A program made the translations under genes and the position numbers. This document shows positions 18,801 to 24,092 of a stretch of DNA of 34,370 bases, in pieces. The DNA comes from Desulfobacterales bacterium (GTDB taxonomy: Bacteria; Desulfobacterota; Desulfobacteria; Desulfobacterales; Desulfosalsimonadaceae). A model generated the notes under the pieces. It saw only the letters and a program-made list of their open reading frames with translations, was not told the origin of the DNA and did not search any database. Each line of letters starts with the position of its first letter. Within the stretch, counting starts at the first letter, position 1. The stretch lies in assembly GCA_018399235.1 (NCBI GenBank), contig JAGYOX010000022.1, positions 1 to 34,370 on the forward strand, read 5' to 3'.

Positions 18801-19146
18801 GCGGCAGCGCCTGGGAAAGCCTGGAAGGATCCGGCGGATAGGCGGGAACGGCAATGACGCCGGCATACAAGCATCCCATGAAGCCGGCGATATAATTAAG
18901 ATCGGGAAGGTATAAGAGAAGCGCCCGGTCCCCGGGGCTGCAGACGCGAAGCAGTTCAGCGGCGATGGCGCGCGCTTTTTTGTCAAGATCCCCGTAGGTC
19001 ATGCGCTCTGATTCATTTTCCCCGTCTTCCAGGTAGGTGAACAAGACCTTATTCGGTATTTTTTCCGACCGGTACTGGAGAATTCCGGCAAAATTGCCGA
19101 TGTGATCATTCATAAATTCGGGAAAACAGTTGTGGATACTTGCCAT
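9814..19146 (-). CDS. Polyketide synthase FAAL-ACP-KS-AT-DH-ER-KR-ACP-TE
   Basis: A 3110-residue single-protein type I PKS. In order: fatty acyl-AMP ligase (about 5-590; YTSGSTGTPKG at 183-193, GPNFAYDLC at 275-283, CYGMAEATLF at 335-344), ACP1 (615-690, GLDS Ser653), KS (711-1135; Cys881 in DTACSSS, His1016, His1056), AT (1236-1530; GHSIG Ser1330 and HAFH 1430-1433, the malonyl-type signature), DH (1603-1890; His1637, D1813/Q1817), a structural KR half (about 1905-2130), ER (2150-2470; AAAGGVGQ), KR (2486-2665; LED 2577-2579, Ser2621, Tyr2634, Asn2638), ACP2 (2760-2835, Ser2797) and TE (2880-3105; GHSMG Ser2954, Asp3056, His3083 or His3084). All catalytic motifs are present. It should load a fatty acid, extend it with malonyl units, reduce fully and release. 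The ATG at 19146 is chosen because AGGAGAG lies 8 nt upstream; an in-frame start at 19221 has no such site. No phosphopantetheinyl transferase is nearby. Confidence 0.96.
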   Translation of the reverse strand: MASIHNCFPEFMNDHIGNFAGILQYRSEKIPNKVLFTYLEDGENESERMTYGDLDKKARAIAAELLRVCSPGDRALLLYLPDLNYIAGFMGCLYAGVIAVPAYPPDPSRLSQALPRLKAMTRDAGIKLALSTQLVIGFARDLLADDPDLNKIKWLATEDLNTAPIGQDDLPVITRENLAFLQYTSGSTGTPKGVMVSHGNLLENAALIQAGFEDTPETFGVSWLPPYHDMGLIGGILQPIYLGVGTVLMSPLMFLQKPVRWLFAISKYRATTNGGPNFAYDLCARKVTTREKEQLDLSCWQVAFNGAEPVREETLTAFVNAFSDCGFKREAFYPCYGMAEATLFVSGGKKGARPRITSINGSALGVNRAEKNPAQTAGQKTFTSSGQAKAPEQIVIADPETRRQCADGEVGEIWVAGPNVAHGYWNQPVLTEETFHAYLADAGGGPFLRTGDMGFMEGDDLYVTGRIKDLIIIRGRNYYPQDIELIAEKSHGALRPGCGAAFPVEVAGEERLGLVYEVRNGEINQEETDEIISGIHRAIIDAESLNVYAIWLLKPRSIPKTSSGKLRRHACREGYLADSLEVVAKWRETDGLRSNKPTEDTQKGQTQPRPPAESLRTAADIEKWLKKWLAKTLRMPAEEIDTRTPFSRYGLDSVDAVGLAGELEEHLSRRLPPTLAYDYPSIEALSKHLADAPDTAAESRHRAVSNTTENPSIAIVGMGCRFPGADSPRAFWELVVNQTNAITEVPADRWDREAFYDEKTGTPGKMNTRWGGFLDDVDKFDPKFFGISPREAAHMDPQQRLLLETTWEALENAGFPAEKLDNSSTSVFIGISGSDYSRNHFNTPAAMDAYAGPGNALCIAANRISYWLNLHGPSWAVDTACSSSLVALHQACQSLRTGECDMAIAGGANMILSPQITVSFSQAGMMAPNGKCKSFDADADGYVRGEGCGVVILKRFSDALADGDEILAVIRGTAVNQDGRSNSLTAPSGPAQQRVLNRALADAGVEAMDLGYIEAHGTGTAIGDPIELGGLKNVLAKDRTPENTCWIGSVKSNIGHLEAASGMASLIKVVMSIQNGIIPPNLHYHTPTPHVPLDGTPIAVPTSQQPWSNNKRRLAGISSFGFGGTNAHLIVEEAPVRRKTNTDQKRPFHLLTLSAKTDAALLELAERYANHLSKQPDMAAGDLCYSANTGRGHFRHRLGIVASTTTELKDKLAAAASGGTATGIIKGSTARNADIPIAFLFTGQGSQYPGMAKSLFDTQPVFREHIEACDALLRPYLDKPLTDLIFDASETSGTIHQTAYTQPALFAIEYGLARLWESWGILPAAVMGHSIGEYVAACLAGVFSLEDGLRLTAARGRLMQRLPAKGAMAAVMATPEAIAPVLTKYANDVCIAAYNGPQSLVISGGKENMDAVIDAISAEGIKSKRLSVSHAFHSPLMAPMLDEFSETAAAVEYAPPCLPLISNRTGLPVDERIASPEYWCRHIMEPVQFARSMETLFEDGCRIFLECGPDPVLLGMGRRCIPDKDCVWLPSLRRGRDDWQQMFTCLGELYVRGAGVKWDQVDQGYAQKRVSLPNYPFQRKRYWIEARPTIPDASARDTAEARHPLLGRPIPSALLKNEEALYESVIKPSHPPYLKDHMVYDRVVFPAAAYLEMALYAGSQALQTHEVALEDVSFHQALFLDENAPRKLQVVLSKNTDGFGFNIYSHAGQNGDACPSGQNGWVLHAAGGVKKLEPEQGDKNIEDWRQVKAEFTEEIPVETFYSRLRSQGLNYGINFRGIEHLYRKNGNALGKIRLPSKYQQQGGDYIFPPALLDACFQSLAGTMDEETEDTLLPVGIKRMGVRRINHDSMWCRTGDIKRDSQNSYLADLDILDDNGSPTAWVEGLTLRRVKPEILFAENRSKPDSWLYELDWEAKEKSQASPFTEAPGLWLLLTDNSEPSRAVAEHLETSGASCIRVTAGKTFNYDAQNRHSVINPASPDDFKALIARADDQSLPIQGIIYLWPAETPSDLSKAIAGTPMLGCDRLLYLIQSLASAAHSPRLWIVTRGSQSIDAKTETPDPAQAPVWGMGRVIALEHPSFHCTRIDLDPEEASVDSEALFQAIWQPDEEDQIAFRGGRRFVARLTEYNENPGDTPDGLSIPESASYRLATSQYGILENLYLAPHDRSEPGPEAVEIRVCAAGLNFRDVLNALGMMKKITEELGIESEEMLPFGGECAGVVASVGKKVKRFKPGDQVIGAFAVGSLAKFVCVDQAYVALKPENLNFDEAATLPMTFLTAWYGLYRMAGLKAGETILIHAAAGGVGQAAIQLAQKAGAEIFATASPGKWDFLKSKGIDHVFNSRALDFADEILRQTNGKGVDVVFNSLNGDFIEKSLSTLTKGGRFVEIGKIDIWDEERMRRVRPDIAYHPFDLLEIAGNDRQIITSMLSEIITCLADNRINALPYEVFPVQDTVNAFRYMAQARHIGKVVITFPGEGDLVGNDLIHDSACYMITGGYGAIGLQIAQWLAQNGARHLVLVGRRGPSQKARKAIDGLTRTGVAVFEAKADISRFEDIAAVFESTGNQMPPLKGIFHAAGVLEDGMLVNLSRDAFERVMAPKVAGAWHLHQLTKDTALDFFVLFSSAAALLGSPGQGNYAAGNAFMDSLAHYRKSQGLPALSVNWGPWAGSGMAVETSQNQNSGTAFSGMEMIEPEKGLDILDRVLAHKAVQTGVLPINWPEFLNRFPENMMPAVFKNFTDQRKQKGNDKSPVVQEITKATPEQRRNIIAGYLKDRVAHVLGLADDTPLDPEQPLKETGLDSLMAVELNNIIQTDLNVSLTAENFMENPSIFRLSETLLGALESDGQFISEPIKKEEKQPTGVEMPASPKSNGWLAYRKEKPEAAINLFCFHHMGGAASLFQSWPEALPDAIDVCPVQLPGREGRRYEEPLNRFDDLIDALVAALQPYLEKPFAFFGHSMGSWIAYELSQALMQKNGKSPLHLFVAAMPPPSKNGALLKNKPIDETLMPHMEIPEPLKGDNGFMTEWLNLFNADAKLFHTYRYQDKPKIDCPITAFGGISDELVDRAELAAWHHHTTDAFKLQQLAGHHMFPVKNRIRLLTAIEQDLTPILMRPN

Positions 19147-19154
19147 TTTGACAT

Positions 19155-19161
19155 CTCTCCT
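19155..19161 (-). promoter_or_regulatory. Ribosome-binding site deciding the PKS start
   Basis: AGGAGAG on the minus strand, 8 nt before the ATG at 19146. It favours the start MASIHNCFPEF over the upstream in-frame ATG at 19221, and it puts the FAAL domain at the very N-terminus, as is usual. Confidence 0.75.
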
Positions 19162-19417
19162 GGATTTTAGTGGATTTTTGTAAACCTTGTTCATAAAACG
19201 TAACGAGAAGTATAATGACAAACTTCGTCTATTATTGCATACTAAAAGGTAACGGGATTTTTATCAGGTAATAGCTAGTGTTTTTTTGAATGCGGGCTGA
19301 AACGCTGGGTCATTTTTTGACAAAGCAAAAAAAATCTGAAAATATAAAAAATCATATATTATTTACCAAAAGGCGCTTCGCCGAGTTAGATCATATGGGG
19401 CTTTTTTACCGCTGTGG

Positions 19418-19825
19418 TTGGTTTATAATTTAAAAAATGATTCAAATAATTGGCGGCTGACTTCTTTATTTACTGGAACCACAATTAAACATCTAGCAGG
19501 AAAATCTCTTGCCAAATATCCACTGGCAATACCCCCAATTGAGGAACAGAAAGAAATTGTCAGACGGGCAAGTGAGCTTTTTCAAATTGCCGACCAGATC
19601 GAGAGCCGCTACCAAAAAGCAAAAACCCACATCGACCACCTTACCCAATCCATCCTGGCCAAGGCCTTTCGGGGGGATCTGGTGCCCCAGGACCCGAACG
19701 ACGAACCCGCCTCCGAGCTGTTAAAGCGTATCAAGGCGGAAAAATCCCGGCAGGAAGTGGAAAGTAAACCCAATCGGAAGCCTGGAACCAAAAAGAGACG
19801 GGAAAAGAAAAGGGCAGGCGCATAG
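19418..19825 (+). pseudogene. C-terminal fragment of a type I restriction specificity subunit (HsdS)
   Basis: Up to 135 residues corresponding only to the end of an HsdS protein. GTTIKHLAGKSLAKYPLAIPP is the end of the second target-recognition domain, EEQKEIVRRASELFQIADQIESRY the conserved helical repeat, and LTQSILAKAFRGDLVPQDPNDEPASELL the highly typical HsdS tail. A full subunit is about 400-450 residues, so about two thirds are missing. The frame is open upstream to 19340 but shows no HsdS similarity there and has no proper start; TTG at 19418 is nominal. Sequence upstream is very AT-rich. No hsdM or hsdR is present. It ends 76 nt before the higB toxin gene. It is best read as a decayed remnant, not a working specificity protein. 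Confidence 0.8.
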
Positions 19826-19888
19826 TCGGTATTATATTTTTTTATTTTGTTCCTTTTTTGGGAACTTTTTTGTTGACAATAAACCGGG

Positions 19889-19901
19889 AACGTCATACGT
19901 T
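19889..19901. promoter_or_regulatory. Possible higB operator (inverted repeat) next to TTGACA
   Basis: AACGT-cat-ACGTT (19889-19901) directly precedes the toxin ATG. TTGACA (19873-19878) lies just upstream, and GGGAAC occurs at about 19859-19864 and 19885-19890. Small inverted repeats in the promoter are usual autoregulatory sites for HigA-type antitoxins. The exact -10 box is unclear, since the best spaced one (TACGTT, 19896-19901) abuts the ATG. Confidence 0.35.
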
Positions 19902-20201
19902 ATGCGTGTCATTAAAAGAAAAACATTGAAAGAATTTTACAGTCAACCCGCTCACTCGGATGCCGAGGCCCCGCTGGAAGCCTGGTATCATGAAGCAAAG
20001 CATGCCCATTGGAAAACGCCCGCAGATATCAAGCGATACTATGCATCCGCCAGCATTCTGAAGGATAACCGGGTTGTCTTCAATATCGGGGGCAATAAGT
20101 ATCGACTGGTCGTGAAAATCAATTATACGGCAGAAATTATTCTCATCCGCTTTATCGGCACCCATGCGGCATATGACCAGATCGATGCAGAGGAGGTGTA
20201 G
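19902..20201 (+). CDS. higB: HigB-family toxin (mRNA interferase type)
   Basis: 99-residue toxin of the RelE/ParE-like HigB family, which cleaves mRNA at the ribosome in characterised members. The family pattern is complete: the opening MRVIKRKTLKEFY, a central LEAWYHEAKHAHWKTPADIKRYYASASIL, the strand RVVFNIGGNKYRLVVKINY and the ending IRFIGTHAAYDQIDAEEV. Length and start fit the family. The stop is 2 nt before the antitoxin ATG, the standard toxin-first order of HigBA. No obvious Shine-Dalgarno site precedes the ATG; GGGAA is about 12 nt away, so translation may be weak. It lies beside an HsdS fragment and RadC in a patch of accessory genes. Confidence 0.92.
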   Translation: MRVIKRKTLKEFYSQPAHSDAEAPLEAWYHEAKHAHWKTPADIKRYYASASILKDNRVVFNIGGNKYRLVVKINYTAEIILIRFIGTHAAYDQIDAEEV

Positions 20202-20203
20202 CC

Positions 20204-21430
20204 ATGGTCAATCGTTTAATCAAGACCGAAACCGATTATGAGCAGGCATTGAGCCGGATCGAAGAATTAATGGACGCTGACGCCGGGACGCCGGAAGCGG
20301 ATGAACTGGAACTGCTTGCCACCCTGGTGGAAATGTATGAAGACGCCCATTATCCGATTGATATGCCGGATCCTGTGGATGCCATTCGGTTTCGCATGGA
20401 GCAGGCCGGGCTGAAGCAGCAGGATTTGGTTCCCTACATGGGCAGCCGAAGCAAGGTCTCCGAAGTGTTGAATCGAAAGCGGCCGTTAACCCTTTCCATG
20501 ATGCGCGGGTTGCATAGGGGATTGGGGATTCCAGCGGAAGTGCTGCTTCAGGAATCCGGTGCGGAATTTCCCCGATCACTGCCAGAGATTGACTGGAATC
20601 AATTTCCGGTTGTTAAAATGGCCAAGCGCGGATGGCTCCCAAACATTAAGAATGTCCGGGAAAAGGCGGAAGAGTATATGCGGGATTTTATCGAAAAGGC
20701 GGGCGGTCTAAATGCCGTTCCCCGGTTCCAGCTACGCCAGAGCGTGCAGGGCCGGGTGAACGCCAAAACCGATCCCTATGCCCTGTTTGCCTGGTGCCTT
20801 CGGCTGATGGCACTGGCCAATGAATATCCTGTGGAAATCGCCTTCAATAAAAAAACGTTAACCAAATCGGTGCTCCGGGATGTCGCGCGGTTAAGCTACT
20901 TTGAAAACGGCCCGCGGCTGGCCCGGGAATATTTAAACAAGCAGGGCATCCATTTTTTTGTGGTCCCCCATCTGCCCAAAACCTATGTGGATGGCGGCGC
21001 TATGCTTTCGCCGGACGGAAGGGCGATTATCGGCATGACGCTTCGCTATGATCGGGAAGATAACTTCTGGTTCTGCCTTCTCCATGAACTGGCGCATTTG
21101 AGCCGTCATTTGACTCCGGACTGCCAGGTAATTATCGATGATTTGGAAATGCGAAAAAATGAAATTAATGCCTCGGATGCACTGGAAAAAGAGGCGGACG
21201 AGATCGCAAGTGACGCATTAATTCCCAAAAAGTACCAGGTAGAATTATTGTCGGAAAGCATTCCGCCCAAAGAAAGAATTCTGGAATTGGCGGAAAAACT
21301 TAAAGTCAGCCCGGCCATTATTGCCGGACGGATTCGGTTCAATCGGAACAATTACCGAATCCTGCATCATCTGATCGGACAGGACAGCATTCGTCATTTG
21401 TTTTCGGAATATGGGGAAGAAGACTGCTGA
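20204..21430 (+). CDS. HigA-type antitoxin fused to an ImmA/IrrE zinc metallopeptidase
   Basis: 408-residue two-domain protein. Residues 1-120 are a complete HigA-type antitoxin: an N-terminal helix pair (LIKTETDYEQALSRIEELM), LATLVEMYEDAHYPIDMPDP, and an HTH at about 62-112 (MEQAGLKQQDLVPYMGSRSKVSEVLNRKR). HigA proteins of this group usually end near residue 120-135. Here the chain continues through a linker into an ImmA/IrrE (COG2856-type) domain. It carries the zinc-binding HELAH at 294-298 in FCLLHELAHLSRHL and a downstream EKEADEIASDALIP (328-341) expected to give the third ligand. HTH-ImmA/IrrE proteins elsewhere act as repressors or cleave repressors. In this context the protease may set antitoxin stability or the stress release of HigB; that is inference. 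The start lies 2 nt after the higB stop. Confidence 0.9.
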   Translation: MVNRLIKTETDYEQALSRIEELMDADAGTPEADELELLATLVEMYEDAHYPIDMPDPVDAIRFRMEQAGLKQQDLVPYMGSRSKVSEVLNRKRPLTLSMMRGLHRGLGIPAEVLLQESGAEFPRSLPEIDWNQFPVVKMAKRGWLPNIKNVREKAEEYMRDFIEKAGGLNAVPRFQLRQSVQGRVNAKTDPYALFAWCLRLMALANEYPVEIAFNKKTLTKSVLRDVARLSYFENGPRLAREYLNKQGIHFFVVPHLPKTYVDGGAMLSPDGRAIIGMTLRYDREDNFWFCLLHELAHLSRHLTPDCQVIIDDLEMRKNEINASDALEKEADEIASDALIPKKYQVELLSESIPPKERILELAEKLKVSPAIIAGRIRFNRNNYRILHHLIGQDSIRHLFSEYGEEDC

Positions 21431-21444
21431 CAGGTAAAAGAATC

Positions 21445-22128
21445 ATGGGAAAAATAAAAACTCTTTCCAAATGGGACCGGCCGCGGGAGAAGCTGAAGAA
21501 TAAAGGCGCAAAGGCGCTGTCTGATCTTGAATTGATGGCTGTATTGCTCGGCAGCGGCACGACCCGGCAGGATGTGATGGCCCTGGCGGAAAAGGTGTTG
21601 AAAAAAACCGATGAAACCAATGCCAAACCGTCGGTTGAGGATTTGACCGCCATTGACGGCATCGGCCCGGCCAAGGCCGGCCTGATTGCCGCTGCCCTGG
21701 AATTCGCCCGCCGCCGCATTCAGCCCGAGGGCATCAAGGTGGCGTTTCCGCCGGATGTGCTTCCCCTGATCCAGCACCTGGCGGACCGGAAGCAGGAGCA
21801 TTTCCTCTGCATTTCTTTGAACGGCGGTCATGAGGTAATCGCCGTGCGCACCGTCTCCGTGGGCCTGGTCAACAAAACCCAGGTCCATCCCCGGGAAGTT
21901 TTTGCCGATCCCATCACCGACCGGGCCGCCGCCGTGATCGTGGCCCACAACCACCCGGCCGGCACCCTTGAACCCAGTCAGGAAGATCTCACCGTAACCC
22001 AGCAGCTCAAAGCCGCCGGCGAAACCCTGGGTATCCATCTGCTGGATCACATTATATTCAACCACCGGGGGTATTACAGTTTCTTGGAGAATGAAGAGTT
22101 CAATGGGGGTAGGGTGTTAAACGACTAA
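21445..22128 (+). CDS. radC: RadC family protein (JAB/MPN domain)
   Basis: 227 residues, the full usual length. The N-terminal helical region (about 20-90) has LSDLELMAVLLGSGTTRQDV and the HhH-like AIDGIGPAKAGLIAAALEFARR. The C-terminal JAB/MPN metal-binding domain (105-227) shows HNHPAGTLEPSQED at 168-181, with two His and a distal Asp as ligands, followed by LLDHIIFNHRGYYSF. RadC was once linked to recombination repair. Its biochemical role is still open, and many copies travel with mobile or defence islands. It starts 14 nt after the antitoxin-protease stop and may be read from the same transcript. No strong ribosome-binding site is seen. The stop codon runs straight into a hairpin. Confidence 0.92.
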   Translation: MGKIKTLSKWDRPREKLKNKGAKALSDLELMAVLLGSGTTRQDVMALAEKVLKKTDETNAKPSVEDLTAIDGIGPAKAGLIAAALEFARRRIQPEGIKVAFPPDVLPLIQHLADRKQEHFLCISLNGGHEVIAVRTVSVGLVNKTQVHPREVFADPITDRAAAVIVAHNHPAGTLEPSQEDLTVTQQLKAAGETLGIHLLDHIIFNHRGYYSFLENEEFNGGRVLND

Positions 22129-22153
22129 AGCCGCCATTTTTATTGACGGCTTT
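22127..22153 (+). terminator. Possible terminator hairpin after radC
   Basis: AAAGCCG (22127-22133) pairs with CGGCTTT (22147-22153) around an AT-rich loop, starting at the radC stop codon. The following T tract is weak (TTTGATTG), so termination is uncertain. Confidence 0.35.
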
Positions 22154-22621
22154 GATTGCTCCTTCTACGCTTGATAGATGAGGCTGTTTTCAGGGTATCG
22201 GAATTTCAGTAATTGTCAATAAATTCTGAATGGGATGGCATTGTACTGGAGTAAAATATGAAATAAGGTCAACCCAAGCTTCGTGGTTATGAATAATTAT
22301 TAAGATTCCTCGTCGCTATCGCTCCTTCGGAATGACAATAGGAAAGGTTCTGCAAAGGAATCCGGCTCTGAATGCAATGGAGCAAAGTTCCACGGAAAGT
22401 GGGGCTTTTAATAACTATGGTGTGCAAACAATTAAAGCCGTTGTTAAAGCTTAAAGCAGAACGGTGATTTAGGCGGTAAAATTTTCAAGATCCAATTTCA
22501 ACAGAAAACGCCTCTTTTGTATGAAATTTCAGGATTGGAAAATGAGGATCGACTTGATAAAATTTTTGTTAAATATATCAAAACATGTTTTCAATACTTT
22601 AAAAGTCAAAGGAATACCAAA
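22154..22621. other. Gene-free stretch with one dispersed repeat
   Basis: About 470 nt with no convincing gene. At 22302-22336 lies AAGATTCCTCGTCGC...GGAATGAC, a copy of the dispersed repeat also seen at 27582-27651 and in part at 9107-9126. A frame is open from 22517 into the amidase, but it lacks a ribosome-binding site and amidase similarity before 22622. Nothing else is recognised. Confidence 0.5.
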
Positions 22622-24088
22622 ATGACCGAACTGGCATTTCAATCAGCGGTTGAGCAGGTCGGGGCGATCAGGGCCGGCAAAATATCGTCAAGCGAACTTC
22701 TGGACTACTACCTGGAGCGGATCAAGCGGTTAAATTCGGATTTGAACGCCATTGTCTGCATGGATATCGAGCAGGCCAAGGAGCGGGCCCGGGCGGCGGA
22801 TGAAGCCATGGCCCGTAAAGAGGTGTGGGGCCTGCTTCACGGCCTTCCCGTAACGATTAAGGATACCCTGGAGGTTTCCGGAATGCCCTGCACGGCCGGA
22901 GCTCCCCAGCTGAAAGAGCATATTGCGTCAAAGCATGCGGAGGTGGTTCAGTCCCTTGTGGATGATGGCGCTATTGTGCTCGGAAAGACCAATGTGCCGC
23001 TTTATGCCGGGGATTTCCAGAGCTTCAACGATGTATACGGCCAGACCAACAACCCGTGGGATGCGAGTTTGACGCCTGGCGGGTCTTCGGGCGGGGCGGC
23101 GGCCGCATTATCGGCCGGGCTCTGCTCCCTTGAGATCGGCAGCGACCTCGGCGGCTCCATCCGGCTGCCGCCGCATTTCTGCGGCATCTGCGGACATAAG
23201 CCGAGTTACGGCATTGTGCCCCAGAAGGGCCACATCCCGCCGCCGCCGGGGATTTTTACGGGTGAATATTCAATCGGGATCGATATGATGGTCGTGGGGC
23301 CGCTGGCCCGAAGCATCGAGGATATTGAGCAGGCCATGGATATCATTGTCGGGCCGGAGCCGCCGGACCGCCGGGCACGGTCCATAAATCTTCCCGGCCC
23401 CCGGAAGCCGTCGCTTGAGGAATATAAAATCGGGTTTTGGCCGGATGACCCGGCCTGCGCCGTGGACGCCAGTGTGGGCGATGTGATTCAGGTTGCCATT
23501 GATGACCTTTCCCGGAACGGCGCATCCATTACAGAGACGCATCCGGAAATTGATTTCGCCAACAGTTATAATGTGTTTCTAAGTCTTAATGCGGCGGTTA
23601 TGGGCGCCGGTGTGCCGGAAAAGATGTTTAAGAAATGGGTGGACACGGCGGGAACGCTTTCTATAGAGGACGCCTCCTATTCTTCAAATTTTATAAGGGG
23701 TGCCACCCAGCGGCACCGGCGCTGGATTGAGCGAAACGGCATGCGGGAGATAATGCGGCAGAAATGGGCGGATTTTTTCCAAACATATGATGCGCTCATT
23801 TGTCCCCCGGCCGTGCTCCCGGCTTTTGCCCATGATCACGGCTATGTTTTTGATCGCGTCCTGTCCATTAACGGCGTGGAGCGGCCTTACATGGATATTA
23901 TGGGATGGTCTGGGCTGGCGAGTGTGGCCAAGCTGCCTGCAACGGTTCTGCCCGTCGGCCGAACGCCTGAGGGCCTGCCCGTAGGCATTCAGGTGATCGG
24001 CCCGTATCTGGAGGACCGGACGCCGATTCATATCGCCCGGCTGATCAGCGAAATCATCGGCGGGTTTATGCCGCCGCCCGGTTTTTAA
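22622..24088 (+). CDS. Amidase (amidase signature family)
   Basis: 488-residue amidase-signature hydrolase. The Ser-cisSer-Lys triad is visible: Lys80 in VTIKD, Ser155 in the glycine/serine loop TPGGSSGGAAAAL, and the nucleophile Ser179 in SDLGGSIRLP. The 24-residue spacing between the two serines is that of the family. The rest (CGICGHKPSYG, GPLARSIEDIE, and the C-terminal ATVLPVGRTPEGLPVGIQVIG) is typical. Family members hydrolyse small amides, fatty amides or the transamidosome substrate. Lack of gatB/gatC nearby argues against GatA. The ATG at 22622 is chosen because AAAGGA lies about 8 nt upstream. The next gene, a B12-binding radical SAM protein, begins a few nt after the stop, so the two are probably cotranscribed. 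The substrate is not predictable. Confidence 0.92.
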   Translation: MTELAFQSAVEQVGAIRAGKISSSELLDYYLERIKRLNSDLNAIVCMDIEQAKERARAADEAMARKEVWGLLHGLPVTIKDTLEVSGMPCTAGAPQLKEHIASKHAEVVQSLVDDGAIVLGKTNVPLYAGDFQSFNDVYGQTNNPWDASLTPGGSSGGAAAALSAGLCSLEIGSDLGGSIRLPPHFCGICGHKPSYGIVPQKGHIPPPPGIFTGEYSIGIDMMVVGPLARSIEDIEQAMDIIVGPEPPDRRARSINLPGPRKPSLEEYKIGFWPDDPACAVDASVGDVIQVAIDDLSRNGASITETHPEIDFANSYNVFLSLNAAVMGAGVPEKMFKKWVDTAGTLSIEDASYSSNFIRGATQRHRRWIERNGMREIMRQKWADFFQTYDALICPPAVLPAFAHDHGYVFDRVLSINGVERPYMDIMGWSGLASVAKLPATVLPVGRTPEGLPVGIQVIGPYLEDRTPIHIARLISEIIGGFMPPPGF

Positions 24089-24092
24089 ATTG

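Noticed and set aside
19147-19221. Upstream in-frame ATG as the PKS start, adding 25 residues
   Set aside because: No ribosome-binding site there and the extra residues are basic and not FAAL-like, while AGGAGAG sits 8 nt before the ATG at 19146.
19418-19825. HsdS fragment as a complete small gene
   Set aside because: Only the last third of HsdS is present, the nominal start is a TTG inside the second recognition domain, and no hsdM or hsdR is nearby.
19873-19901. TTGACA-17-TACGTT as the exact higB promoter
   Set aside because: The -10 box touches the ATG, so transcription would start inside the gene. Kept only as a possible operator region.
21394-22065. 223-codon minus-strand frame opposite radC
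   Set aside because: It fully overlaps radC, whose JAB motifs are clear. The antisense protein has no known features.
22517-22621. N-terminal extension of the amidase by 35 residues
   Set aside because: No ribosome-binding site, AT-rich and unlike amidases. AAAGGA before the ATG at 22622 supports the shorter form.
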